From contig PLMX01000255.1 of NCBI GenBank assembly GCA_003142635.1, forward strand, positions 381-34,882: 34,502 nucleotides of DNA. Direction: 5' to 3'. This DNA comes from Syntrophaceae bacterium (GTDB lineage: Bacteria > Desulfobacterota > Syntrophia > Syntrophales > UBA2185). A program made the position numbers and the translations under genes. The notes beneath the pieces are model-generated. The model searched no databases, was not told where the DNA came from, and saw only the letters and a list, made by a program, of their open reading frames with translations. Below are positions 1-7,920 of the stretch, one piece after another (the first letter of the stretch is position 1; the number at the start of each line of letters is the position of its first letter).

Positions 1-65
1 GCCGGGATTGAACCGGCGACACCTGGATTTTCAGTCCAGTGCTCTACCGACTGAGCTACCGACCC
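1..65 (-). tRNA. tRNA-Phe (GAA), 3' end cut by window edge
   Basis: Read on the minus strand, the sequence folds as a tRNA: 5' acceptor strand GGGTCGG, D-stem GCTC/GAGC, anticodon stem CTGGA/TCCAG with loop CTGAAAA (anticodon GAA, phenylalanine), and T-arm GCCGG-TTCAATC-CCGGC. The 3' acceptor strand, discriminator base and any encoded CCA lie beyond position 1. It sits 35 bp downstream of the RDD-protein gene in the same direction, so it may be co-transcribed with it. Confidence 0.95.
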
Positions 66-100
66 TCCCTGTTTGTTATGTTATTATGCGGAAGTCTCGT

Positions 101-628
101 CTATAAAAAATCCCCTTCCTTGTCAAGGCCTTTTTCATCGGGCGTATAAGCAGGCCCATCAACGATATTCCGGACGCGGATGACAACTGTCGCCGCTATC
201 TTGTCATGCCAACCCTGTTTCTTCGCATCAAATGCGATCCAGACAAATCCCATGTAAAAAACTGTGGCAGAAATAATGTACCCCACCCATCTGAGAAAAG
301 CGAGCCCGAAGGTCATTTGCTCCCCCGTTGACTGAACCACCTTGAGGCCAAAGATCATCTTTCCGGGTGTCTGTCCGGCGGCGCCGTGAAAATATGTAAA
401 ATAAAACATGCTTATAAAGACGGTCATAAGGAGATAGATAAACACAAACGTGATTGTCATTTGCTCAAATCTCTCCGGCAGCATTTCGCGGTAGTGAGTG
501 AGAAAGCCCATGCTCAATGCCAGCATGCCTATAAAAAGGATGAAGAGAGAAGTGAAAAAGAGGATTATCTTATCGATGGAAAACGCCATTGCTCTTCGCC
601 AGAAGCCGCCGTAATCACCATTCACCAT
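101..628 (-). CDS. RDD family membrane protein
   Basis: A 175-residue protein with the RDD-family pattern: an N-terminal GFWRRAMAFSIDKII segment entering a first membrane helix (about residues 15-42), a second helix (about 57-80), the conserved GQTPGKMIFGLKVV loop (about 85-99), then a third hydrophobic stretch around 110-133 ending in a cytoplasmic, basic tail (WHDKIAATVVIRV). RDD proteins are small integral membrane proteins of mostly unknown function; some are proposed transporters. The ATG overlaps the rsmE stop codon (TAATG at 626-630), so the two genes are probably translationally coupled in one operon with prmA. A specific function cannot be assigned. Confidence 0.85.
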   Translation of the reverse strand: MVNGDYGGFWRRAMAFSIDKIILFFTSLFILFIGMLALSMGFLTHYREMLPERFEQMTITFVFIYLLMTVFISMFYFTYFHGAAGQTPGKMIFGLKVVQSTGEQMTFGLAFLRWVGYIISATVFYMGFVWIAFDAKKQGWHDKIAATVVIRVRNIVDGPAYTPDEKGLDKEGDFL

Positions 629-1401
629 TACAGATTATCTCCTTCCGGTTCTCCTCCGAAGATACCCAATTCATACTGAATAATGGAAAGAATAGTGACG
701 GTGGCCGTCTCCACCTTCAATACATTCCTGCCCAAACTTACGGATATGAATCCCCTTCTTACGGCGCTCTCCACTTCCTCTCTTGAAAATCCACCCTCCG
801 GACCTATCATGACGGTGACGTCTTTTGCTCCTTCATATTTATTTTCACGCAATAGTTTTTTTATGCCTCTCTCAGATTCTTCTTCCCAGAAAATAATTTT
901 GAGCGGCGCCCCTTCCACAGATGCAAGCATCTCTTCAAAGGAAAGAACGTCGCTGACTTCCGGTATATCGGCCCGCCCGCACTGCCTCGCCGCCTCGGTG
1001 GCTATGCTTCGCCAGCGCGACACCCTCACATCGGCCTTCTCCGCCGTTAATTGGGGGACGGATCTTGCAGCCCGAAAGGGGATGATCCTGCGGGCGCCCA
1101 GTTCGGTTGCCTTCCGGACTATCGAATCCATCTTGTTCGCCTTGGGGAGGGCCTGAAGAACGGTGATGTTCGGAGACTCTTCCTCTATCCTGTTCTTTCC
1201 CATGACCTCTACGTCGATGCCATCGGCGGAGAAGCTCTTTATTACGGTTTCGTATTCCCATCCGGCGCCGTCAAAAAGAATCAGCCGGTCACCCTTCCTC
1301 ATCCTGAGGACGGACTTGACATATCTGAGGTTCTCTCCCCCAAGATCAAATGTCTCGCCCTTCCCTGTGATCCCGGGGAAATAGATTCTCGGCACTGTCA
1401 A
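628..1401 (-). CDS. rsmE: 16S rRNA (uracil-1498-N3)-methyltransferase RsmE
   Basis: This 257-residue protein has the layout of RsmE: an N-terminal PUA-like domain (about residues 1-70, with RMRKGDRLILFDG) followed by a SPOUT methyltransferase domain. Family hallmarks include the KANKMDSIVRKATELGA segment, the MIGPEGGFSREEVESA S-adenosylmethionine knot loop and the C-terminal SLGRNVLKVETATVTILS motif. RsmE methylates N3 of U1498 in 16S rRNA. The start codon is TTG (1399-1401), supported by a GAGGGA ribosome-binding site about 8 nt upstream; no in-frame ATG fits. It lies 80 bp downstream of prmA and overlaps the RDD gene by one base. Confidence 0.93.
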   Translation of the reverse strand: MTVPRIYFPGITGKGETFDLGGENLRYVKSVLRMRKGDRLILFDGAGWEYETVIKSFSADGIDVEVMGKNRIEEESPNITVLQALPKANKMDSIVRKATELGARRIIPFRAARSVPQLTAEKADVRVSRWRSIATEAARQCGRADIPEVSDVLSFEEMLASVEGAPLKIIFWEEESERGIKKLLRENKYEGAKDVTVMIGPEGGFSREEVESAVRRGFISVSLGRNVLKVETATVTILSIIQYELGIFGGEPEGDNL

Positions 1402-1480
1402 GGTTTATTCCCTCATAAAGCAATTGAAAATTGGTCAGAAGGTTGGATAGCTAAAAAATGCCAAACGCTCCTTTGCGGGC

Positions 1481-2440
1481 TCAGGGCTTATTTCCTTTTC
1501 TTTGCAGAACGTAGCAAACCCATTCCTTTTCCGAGATAATCTGGTGGACGGCGAATGCGCCCTTCAGGAAATGCGCTTCAATATCAGTTTTATTCTGATC
1601 AATGATGCCCGAAATCACAAGGTAACCATCTTTTTCGATCAGAGACATCAAGTGGTCACGGAGACGCACCAGTATCTTGGCTGTGAGGTTAGCGACAATG
1701 ATATTAAAGGGCTCATTGATGCTATTTACGTCGCGGTTGATGATCTCCACTCTGTCCGCCACGTTATTGATCATCGCATTCTCGCGGGCAATCGCAGCGG
1801 CCTTCTTGTCGATATCGACGCATACCACTCTTTCCGCTCCCAGCTTTGCGCAGGAGATGCCCAGGATGCCTGTACCTGTCCCGACGTCGAGGACCCGCCA
1901 CTTCTTGCCGCCCCTGTCTTTCAGAAGGATATCTTCGATCGCCTCCAGACACATCCTCGTCGAAGGATGCTGGCCCGTTCCGAACGCCATCCCGGGGTCT
2001 ATCTCGATGACAATGTCCCGGCCTGCCGGGGTGTACCTCTCCCAGGTCGGTTTGATAACGATATTCTTGCTCACCCTGAGCGGCTTAAAATATTTCTTCC
2101 ACTCTTCCCCCCAATCCTGGTCTGCAACTATTTCCATGGAAAGGCGGGACTCCTCCATTCCCGGGAAGAGATCGGAGACGCTGTCCAAATATATCTTCAG
2201 GGAGGCGATTCGATCTTCCAACCGCCCATCAAATGCTAAGTACGCTTTCAGCACCTCTCTCGTTTCAGAGAGCCCAAAGTCTCCCTGGGCCTGCGGCTCC
2301 AGTTCTTCCTGAAACGCACCCGGGACACCTATTTCAGTAAGGAAGTTTGACAATGCATCGATGAGCAGTGGTGATACAGACAGTTCGATCTTCAGCCATT
2401 GCCCCTTCTTTTCTCCGGTCAGCCCGGTCACTTCTGGCAT
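1481..2440 (-). CDS. prmA: Ribosomal protein L11 methyltransferase PrmA
   Basis: This 319-residue class I SAM-dependent methyltransferase matches PrmA, which trimethylates ribosomal protein L11. The N-terminal half (about 15-130) is the L11-binding region. The catalytic half has the PrmA signature DPGMAFGTGQHPSTRMCLE, motif I VLDVGTGTGILGI and the acidic VVCVDID, followed by IIVANLTAKIL in place of the common ANIL. It is somewhat longer than typical family members, with about 15 extra N-terminal residues. The ATG at 2440 is supported by a GGAGGG ribosome-binding site about 7 nt upstream and by a plausible promoter at 2477-2505. It is the first gene of the prmA-rsmE-RDD operon. Confidence 0.93.
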   Translation of the reverse strand: MPEVTGLTGEKKGQWLKIELSVSPLLIDALSNFLTEIGVPGAFQEELEPQAQGDFGLSETREVLKAYLAFDGRLEDRIASLKIYLDSVSDLFPGMEESRLSMEIVADQDWGEEWKKYFKPLRVSKNIVIKPTWERYTPAGRDIVIEIDPGMAFGTGQHPSTRMCLEAIEDILLKDRGGKKWRVLDVGTGTGILGISCAKLGAERVVCVDIDKKAAAIARENAMINNVADRVEIINRDVNSINEPFNIIVANLTAKILVRLRDHLMSLIEKDGYLVISGIIDQNKTDIEAHFLKGAFAVHQIISEKEWVCYVLQRKGNKP

Positions 2441-2476
2441 TTTGTCCCTCCCTGACCTGAAATGATTGGATGTCTT

Positions 2477-2505
2477 TCTATATCCTCTTTTCGATGATAT
2501 TTCAA
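2477..2505 (-). promoter_or_regulatory. Candidate sigma70-type promoter for prmA operon
   Basis: On the minus strand a TTGAAA -35-like hexamer (2500-2505) is separated by exactly 17 bp from a TATAGA -10-like hexamer (2477-2482). It lies about 37 bp upstream of the prmA ATG. The hexamers are moderate matches and there is no experimental support. Confidence 0.45.
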
Positions 2506-2588
2506 GCAGCTTGAATTTTAAGGGTCTTCGTGATAGCTTCGCATTGATTCTCTAGTATTAATCTGAAAGTAGAATTTGTCTCTTGTTT

Positions 2589-2671
2589 CCCCCCTTTTTG
2601 AAAGGGGGGCGCAGGGGGGATTTCGGCTAACCCATTGTAAAATCCCCCTCCATCCCCCTTTACAAAGGGGG
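2589..2671. repeat. Nested C/G-rich palindromic intergenic repeat
   Basis: Two hairpins lie side by side. CCCCCCTTT (2589-2597) pairs with AAAGGGGGG (2601-2609), and CCCCCTTT (2654-2661) pairs with AAAGGGGG (2664-2671). Between them GGGGGATTT (about 2615-2623) pairs with AAATCCCCC (2640-2648), giving a nested palindrome. This style of element (runs of C and G around TTT/AAA and ATCC/GGAT) recurs in many anaerobe genomes as dispersed repeats. It fills most of the 248-bp divergent gap between prmA and the tetrapyrrole cluster and ends only 18 bp before the next start codon, so its transcript could influence expression. Confidence 0.75.
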
Positions 2672-2688
2672 ACTTGTAAGGAAGGGCA

Positions 2689-3336
2689 GTGAAATATTAC
2701 CCGTTATTTCTGGATATCACAGATAGAAGATGCATCGTCATAGGCGGAGGCCATGTCGCCGAGAGGAAAGTGGAACGTCTTCTCGACTTCGGTGCCCGTG
2801 TCGCTGTTGTGGGAAAGACGCTGACACCTGGCCTTGAAACGATGAAGAAAGCAGGCAGAATAAATCACATCGCTGCCGATTATGACAAGTCTGTGATCGA
2901 TGATGCCTTCCTGGTAATCGGCGCCACGGACCGGGATGACATCAATGCGAAGATCTCGCGCGATGCGCAGGATAAGGGGATACTCGTCAATATCGTGGAT
3001 GACCCCGACAAGTGTGATTTCGTGCTCCCGTCTCTCTTCAGGCAGGGAGACCTTCTGATCGCCATATCCACCGGCGGGAAAAGCCCGGCCCTCGCGAAGA
3101 AACTGAGGGAAGAGATGGAACAGATCTTCGGGACGGAATATCAGACCCTCCTCGATGTGCTGGCCCAACTGAGAGAAAAGCTCGTCGTAAAGGGGCGCTC
3201 CTCCGACGAGAACAGGCGCGTGTTTGAAGCGGTCGTGCATTCGGAGATCCTGAAGCACATAAAAGATAAGAGCTGGGATAAGGTAAAAAAAATCATTTGC
3301 GACATTACCGGCGAAAAAATAAAAGTTGGTGATTGA
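2689..3336 (+). CDS. Precorrin-2 dehydrogenase / sirohydrochlorin ferrochelatase-type protein
   Basis: A 215-residue protein of the SirC/Met8/CysG-N family, which oxidises precorrin-2 to sirohydrochlorin with NAD+. The N-terminal Rossmann fold is clear: CIVIGGGHVAERKVERLLD (about residues 14-32). It is followed by IGATDRDDINAKISRDA, the ILVNIVDDPDKCDFVLPS segment and the ISTGGKSPALAKKLREEME motif. The start is GTG (2689-2691), preceded by an AAGGAAGG ribosome-binding site. Its stop overlaps the next ATG (TGATG at 3334-3338), so it heads the operon with ccsA, hemA, hemC and cobA-hemD. Ferrochelatase activity is known for some members only and cannot be decided here. Confidence 0.9.
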   Translation: MKYYPLFLDITDRRCIVIGGGHVAERKVERLLDFGARVAVVGKTLTPGLETMKKAGRINHIAADYDKSVIDDAFLVIGATDRDDINAKISRDAQDKGILVNIVDDPDKCDFVLPSLFRQGDLLIAISTGGKSPALAKKLREEMEQIFGTEYQTLLDVLAQLREKLVVKGRSSDENRRVFEAVVHSEILKHIKDKSWDKVKKIICDITGEKIKVGD

Positions 3337-4151
3337 TGGATATCATTTTTTTCAGGGTGGCTCTTGTCGTCTATCTTCTCAGCGCCTTGGGATACTTGGG
3401 CTCCCTGTATACCAGAAGGGTGCTGGTAGCGAAAGTCTCCACATGGGTTCTATTTTCAGCCTTTGCGTTTCATACCGTGTTTTTCGCAATGAGATGCATC
3501 AAGACCGGCCAGAATCCTGTGGTCAGCTTCCATGAGATGCTTTCTTTTTTCGCCTGGGCAATGGCCGGTATCTATCTTGCCTTCCAATTGAAGACGAAGA
3601 CGAGGGTGCTGGGCGCCTTCGTCTCTCCCGTTAGTTTTCTCCTCATGATTGCGGCCTCAAAAGACATGGCAGGATACGTTTCCATTCCCGCCGCACTGCA
3701 GAGTAACCTGGTAGCGATTCATGTGATACTCGCCGTGACGGGAGAGGCCCTTTTTGCCCTGGCCACCTGCGCGGGCGCTATGTATCTCATCCAGGAAGGC
3801 TTGCTGAAAAATAAGAAGGTGAGCAGCTTCAGCAAGGTGCTGCCTTCCCTTACGGACCTGGACAGAATTAACCATATATGCCTCATGCTGGGATTTTCCT
3901 TGCTCACTCTCGGCATTCTCGTAGGTTCCATATGGGCGAGAAGCGTCTGGGGCAGCCTCTGGCAATGGGACCCCAAGCAGACATGGACGCTCGCGGCGTG
4001 GTTCGCCTATGCCGTGCTGCTTCATCAAAGGCTCGCCATGGGCTGGAAGGGCCACAAGGCGGCGCTTTTCACCCTGCTGGCATTTGCCGCACTCCTGATT
4101 TCGCTTGTGCTTACGAGCCTCCTCTTTGTAACTGCTCACAGATTCATATAA
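3336..4151 (+). CDS. CcsA/HemX-like cytochrome c assembly membrane protein
   Basis: A 271-residue integral membrane protein with roughly eight predicted helices and the tryptophan-rich signature of the cytochrome c assembly family near residues 205-225 (WGSLWQWDPKQTW), followed by a helix with conserved His (VLLHQRL). Members of this family (CcsA/ResC, also called HemX when next to hemA) handle heme at the membrane for cytochrome c maturation. The ATG at 3336 overlaps the preceding stop (TGATG); an in-frame TTG three bases earlier is a less likely start. Its place between a siroheme gene and hemA is common in bacteria using this operon layout. Whether it acts in cytochrome c maturation or modulates HemA is not visible. 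Confidence 0.85.
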   Translation: MDIIFFRVALVVYLLSALGYLGSLYTRRVLVAKVSTWVLFSAFAFHTVFFAMRCIKTGQNPVVSFHEMLSFFAWAMAGIYLAFQLKTKTRVLGAFVSPVSFLLMIAASKDMAGYVSIPAALQSNLVAIHVILAVTGEALFALATCAGAMYLIQEGLLKNKKVSSFSKVLPSLTDLDRINHICLMLGFSLLTLGILVGSIWARSVWGSLWQWDPKQTWTLAAWFAYAVLLHQRLAMGWKGHKAALFTLLAFAALLISLVLTSLLFVTAHRFI

Positions 4152-4155
4152 CACC

Positions 4156-5424
4156 ATGAATATCATTCTTATCGGCATGAACCATAAAACGGCCCCCCTC
4201 GAAATCAGGGAGCGTCTTTATCTATCATGCGGGGACGACGTCAACCATCTTGCGGAAATAATGAACATCCCGGAAATAAAGGAGGGTCTGTATCTTGCCA
4301 CCTGCAACCGCGTGGAGGTCCTCGCAAATGCCACAGATGGTGAGGGCGCTGTTGCGAGGCTGAGGGATTTTATTTTTCATCACGGCAACCTGTCCGCAGA
4401 AGAGATGAGCAAGTGCCTCTATCTGCACCATGACCATGAAGCCGTGCGCCATCTCTTCCGCGTGGCGGCAAGCATCGACTCTATGGTCATGGGGGAACCG
4501 CAGATACTGGGGCAGATCAAGGATGCGTTCCGCACGGCCGTTGAGCACAACGCAACCGGTGTCATACTGAATAAGATCCTCCATCACTCGTTCAGGGTGG
4601 CAAAGAGGGTGAGGAGCGAAACGGGAATTGCCAACAACGCCGTGTCCGTCAGTTTTGCCGCCGTGGAGCTGGCAAAGAAGATATTCGGCGTTATTGAAGG
4701 GAGGAATGTCCTCCTCATCGGCGCCGGTGAAATGTCGGAGCTTGCGGCAAAACATCTTATCAGCCGCAGGGTGGGAAAGATATTCATCGCCAACAGGACG
4801 TATGCGCGCGCGGTGAAGATGGCTGAAGATTTTCACGGGACCGCCATAGAGTTTGACATGCTCCCGGAAAGGCTGCACGAAGTCGATATTGTGATAACCT
4901 CGACAGGGGCGCCCGGCTACGTGCTTACGCCCCCCATGATCGAAGCGGCCATCCGCAGGCGCAAGAACCGTCTCCTCTTCCTTATCGATATTGCCGTGCC
5001 GAGAGATATCGACCCCGCCGTGGGGGAGATCGACAACGTGTATCTCTACAATATCGACGACCTTCAGGGTATTGTGGACAGCAACCTGAAAAGCCGGAAG
5101 AAAGAGGCCGAGAAGGCCGAGACCATTATAGACGAAGAGGTGACAAAGTATCTCGAATGGTACAGCGCCCTCGAAGTTGTGCCGACGATCATCTCCCTGC
5201 GCGAAAAAATGGAGGGCATCATTAGAGGAGAGATTGCGAAGTCCTCTGCATGGATGGAGAATCTCACGGAAGATGAAAAAAGAAATATAGAGATCATGGC
5301 AAATTCCATTATCAACAAGGTGCTTCACGATCCGATCACGGGGCTGAAGGAGGAGAGCAAGGATAACAGCGCGCTGCCGTACATCGCAGCGATCAGGAGG
5401 CTGTTCGGACTGGATGATAAATGA
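4156..5424 (+). CDS. hemA: Glutamyl-tRNA reductase HemA
   Basis: This 422-residue protein catalyses NADPH-dependent reduction of glutamyl-tRNA to glutamate-1-semialdehyde, the first step of C5-pathway tetrapyrrole synthesis. It has the N-terminal GMNHKTAPLEIRERL motif and the catalytic cysteine at residue 50 (YLATCNRVEV). It also has VMGEPQILGQIKDAF, the NADPH-binding LLIGAGEMSELAAKHL region (about 184-199) and a C-terminal dimerisation helix region ending in an IRRLFGL segment. Start ATG 4156 lies 4 bp after the ccsA stop. The stop at 5422-5424 also begins the AGGAG that serves hemC. Confidence 0.96.
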   Translation: MNIILIGMNHKTAPLEIRERLYLSCGDDVNHLAEIMNIPEIKEGLYLATCNRVEVLANATDGEGAVARLRDFIFHHGNLSAEEMSKCLYLHHDHEAVRHLFRVAASIDSMVMGEPQILGQIKDAFRTAVEHNATGVILNKILHHSFRVAKRVRSETGIANNAVSVSFAAVELAKKIFGVIEGRNVLLIGAGEMSELAAKHLISRRVGKIFIANRTYARAVKMAEDFHGTAIEFDMLPERLHEVDIVITSTGAPGYVLTPPMIEAAIRRRKNRLLFLIDIAVPRDIDPAVGEIDNVYLYNIDDLQGIVDSNLKSRKKEAEKAETIIDEEVTKYLEWYSALEVVPTIISLREKMEGIIRGEIAKSSAWMENLTEDEKRNIEIMANSIINKVLHDPITGLKEESKDNSALPYIAAIRRLFGLDDK

Positions 5425-5436
5425 GGAGACAGGCCA

Positions 5437-6387
5437 ATTAGAAGCATACTGAAAATCGGAACACGGGGAAGCCTTCTCGCGCTGACGCAGACCAATTGGG
5501 TTGCAGAGAAGTTGCGAAGAGGGACGCCCGCCGTCACCGTAGAGACTGTAGTGATCAAGACACAGGGAGATATCCTCCAGGACGTACCTCTGGCGAATGT
5601 GGGGGGAAAGGGACTCTTTGTGAAAGAGATCGAGGACGCCCTCCTGCGGGACGAAGTAGATATCGCCGTCCATAGCATGAAGGACGTGCCCATGGAACTT
5701 CCGGATGGTCTGGAAATCGGCGTCATGTCGGAAAGGGAAGACCCGCATGACGTGCTGATCTCGAAAGACCAAAAAAAGCTTGCGGATATGCCGGTCGGCG
5801 CCCGCATCGGCACGGGTTCCCTGAGGAGGGGATTCCAGCTCCTTCACTTTTTTCCGGACATCGAAGTCGTTCCTGTGCGCGGCAACCTCGACACACGCAT
5901 AAGAAAGATTCAAACGGACAACCTCGACGGCATCATTGTGGCGGCAGCAGGGCTGAAGCGAATGGGATGGACGGACCGTATCACTCAGGTCATACCGGTG
6001 GGAATAATGCTCCCCGCCGTAGGCCAAGGCGTGCTTGGCATAGAATTAAGAAAAAACGATGACACCGTCCGCCGCGTCATTTCCTTCCTCAATCATCCCC
6101 ATACATGGGTGGAGGTGAGCGCGGAGCGGGCATTTCTGAGAAGAGTGGGCGGGGGATGCCAACTGCCCGTGGCTGCCTACGGTGTGAAAGAAGGAAATGA
6201 CCTGACCGTTACGGGACTGCTCGGAAGCCTTAACGGCAGAGAGTTGATAAAAGATGAAGTGCGAGGAGTGAGCGCGGACGCCGAGGTTCTGGGGACATCA
6301 CTTGCGGAAAGAATCCTGTCGAAGGGCGGACAGGCGATAATGGATGAGGTTTACAGAAAGGGGCTCTTCTGTGGCGAACAAGGGTAA
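5437..6387 (+). CDS. hemC: Porphobilinogen deaminase HemC, apparent ATT start
   Basis: HemC joins four porphobilinogen molecules into hydroxymethylbilane. The family's N-terminal motif IGTRGSLLALTQ is encoded at about 5452-5490, upstream of the first conventional in-frame start (TTG 5512), so the real start lies earlier. Between the hemA stop and that motif the frame has no ATG, GTG or TTG. ATT at 5437 sits 8 nt after an AGGAG, an ideal spacing; CTG 5449 and ATA 5446 are alternatives. With the ATT start the protein has 316 residues and the dipyrromethane-binding cysteine (GGGCQLP) falls at 241, close to E. coli Cys242. Other motifs: VNIAVHSMKD-like DIAVHSMKDVPMELP and the GTGSLRRGFQLLHF segment. 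The 3' end overlaps cobA-hemD by 17 bp. Confidence 0.93.
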   Translation: MRSILKIGTRGSLLALTQTNWVAEKLRRGTPAVTVETVVIKTQGDILQDVPLANVGGKGLFVKEIEDALLRDEVDIAVHSMKDVPMELPDGLEIGVMSEREDPHDVLISKDQKKLADMPVGARIGTGSLRRGFQLLHFFPDIEVVPVRGNLDTRIRKIQTDNLDGIIVAAAGLKRMGWTDRITQVIPVGIMLPAVGQGVLGIELRKNDDTVRRVISFLNHPHTWVEVSAERAFLRRVGGGCQLPVAAYGVKEGNDLTVTGLLGSLNGRELIKDEVRGVSADAEVLGTSLAERILSKGGQAIMDEVYRKGLFCGEQG

Positions 6388-7891
6388 AGTTTACATCATC
6401 GGGGCCGGCCCGGGAGACCCCGGACTGCTTACGATAAAAGGCTTGAGATGCCTCAAGGAAGCTGATGTCATCATCTACGACTATCTTGTGAATGAGGAGA
6501 TCATACATCAGGCGAAGGAGTCGGCGCGCCTGATCTACGCCGGGAAAAAAGGGGGAGACCACACCCTGCCGCAGGATGAAATAAATCGGCTTCTCCTTGA
6601 AGAGGCAAGGCAGGGCAACGTTGTCGCGAGAGTCAAAGGCGGAGACCCGTTCATCTTCGGGCGCGGCGGGGAAGAGGCGGAGATCCTGGCGCAGTCCGGT
6701 ATCCCCTTTGAGGTAGTACCGGGTGTAACGTCCGCCGCCGCGGTCCCGGCGTATGCGGGTATCCCGCTCACACATCGCGGCCATACGTCCACAGTCGCCA
6801 TTGTGACAGGACATGAGGACGCGACGAAAGAAGAGAGCGATATCGATTGGAAGTGTCTGGCGGGAATCGGCACCGTTGTCTTTCTCATGGGCGTCAGGAA
6901 TCTCGGCCGCATCACGGCCAAGCTGATGTCCCATGGCAAGCATGCGGATACGCCCGCCGCCCTCATCCGCTGGGGGACGACGGAAAATCAGGAAACCCTG
7001 ACGGGAACCATCAGCGACATTGCCGGGAAAGCGGAGGAAAAACATTTTTCTCCCCCGGCTATTTTGGTGGTGGGCGGCGTCGTGGATCTGCGGAGCGTGC
7101 TCAACTGGTATGAGACGCAGCCGCTCTTCGGCAAAGGCATCGTGATCACAAGACCCGAGGCGCAGTCGGAAGAATTCGCAAGCCTTCTTCATGCGCAGGG
7201 TGCACGGATGATAAATTTCCCGACGATCAAAATCGTCCCGCCCGTCAGTTACGACGATCTCGACGGGGCCATCGCCGAACTTTCGGCATATCAGTGGATC
7301 ATCTTCACCAGCGCCAACGGCGTGGCCTTCTTTTTGAGGCGTCTGAAAGAGCTCGGACGGGATGTGAGGGATCTCAAAGGACTCCGGATCTGCACCATCG
7401 GTCCGGCTACAGCAACGCAGCTTGAACAATTAGGCATCCGGGTTGATCTTGTGCCTGACGAGTTTATCTCCGAGGGCGTGGTCACGGCCTTTGAGAAGAT
7501 CAATTTGAGGAGAAGCAGGATACTCCTCCCGAGAGCCGAAGCGGCCCGCGATGTCATTCCCGAAGGACTTGCGAAACTCGGGACAAAGGTCGATGTGGTA
7601 ACGGCATATCGAACAGTCAATTCGGGAAGAGATAAAGCGGAGCTTGAAAAATTGATGAAGGAGGGAAAGGTGGACGTCATCACATTTACCAGCCCTTCGA
7701 CCGTGCTTAATTTCATGGAAATCATGGGACGGAATTATGTGACGCCGAAGGGAGTAAGGATCGCCTGTATTGGACCGGTCACAGCCGCAGCCGTCAAGAA
7801 GTGCGGCCTTCCCGCGGATATAATCCAGGAACGCTATACCATACCGGGCCTGGTTGAAACACTGATAAAATATTTCAGCAAAAAAGCATGA
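6371..7891 (+). CDS. cobA-hemD: Fused uroporphyrinogen-III C-methyltransferase / uroporphyrinogen-III synthase
   Basis: A 506-residue bifunctional protein. The N-terminal part (about 1-245) is the SAM-dependent methyltransferase (SUMT/CobA), with VYIIGAGPGDPGLLTIKG, GKKGGDH, VARVKGGDPFIFGRGGEE and VVPGVTSAAAVPAYAGIP. The C-terminal part (about 250-506) is uroporphyrinogen-III synthase (HemD), with GIVITRPEAQS, WIIFTSANGVAFFLRRL and the late ITFTSPSTVLNF segment. The fusion makes uroporphyrinogen III from hydroxymethylbilane and methylates it to precorrin-2. The chosen start is GTG 6371, which has an AAGGGG ribosome-binding site and places the methyltransferase motif near the N-terminus; the longer frame would start inside hemC. 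Confidence 0.94.
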   Translation: MANKGKVYIIGAGPGDPGLLTIKGLRCLKEADVIIYDYLVNEEIIHQAKESARLIYAGKKGGDHTLPQDEINRLLLEEARQGNVVARVKGGDPFIFGRGGEEAEILAQSGIPFEVVPGVTSAAAVPAYAGIPLTHRGHTSTVAIVTGHEDATKEESDIDWKCLAGIGTVVFLMGVRNLGRITAKLMSHGKHADTPAALIRWGTTENQETLTGTISDIAGKAEEKHFSPPAILVVGGVVDLRSVLNWYETQPLFGKGIVITRPEAQSEEFASLLHAQGARMINFPTIKIVPPVSYDDLDGAIAELSAYQWIIFTSANGVAFFLRRLKELGRDVRDLKGLRICTIGPATATQLEQLGIRVDLVPDEFISEGVVTAFEKINLRRSRILLPRAEAARDVIPEGLAKLGTKVDVVTAYRTVNSGRDKAELEKLMKEGKVDVITFTSPSTVLNFMEIMGRNYVTPKGVRIACIGPVTAAAVKKCGLPADIIQERYTIPGLVETLIKYFSKKA

Positions 7892-7920
7892 ACAAAAGAA
7901 AAGGAGGGTCAGAATAAATC

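Noticed and set aside
4225-6027. 600-codon open frame on the minus strand across hemA and hemC
   Set aside because: It is antisense to two clear enzymes, has no recognisable motif and arises from their codon bias.
5512-6387. TTG 5512 as the hemC start
   Set aside because: It would remove the conserved IGTRGSLLAL segment that every HemC needs.
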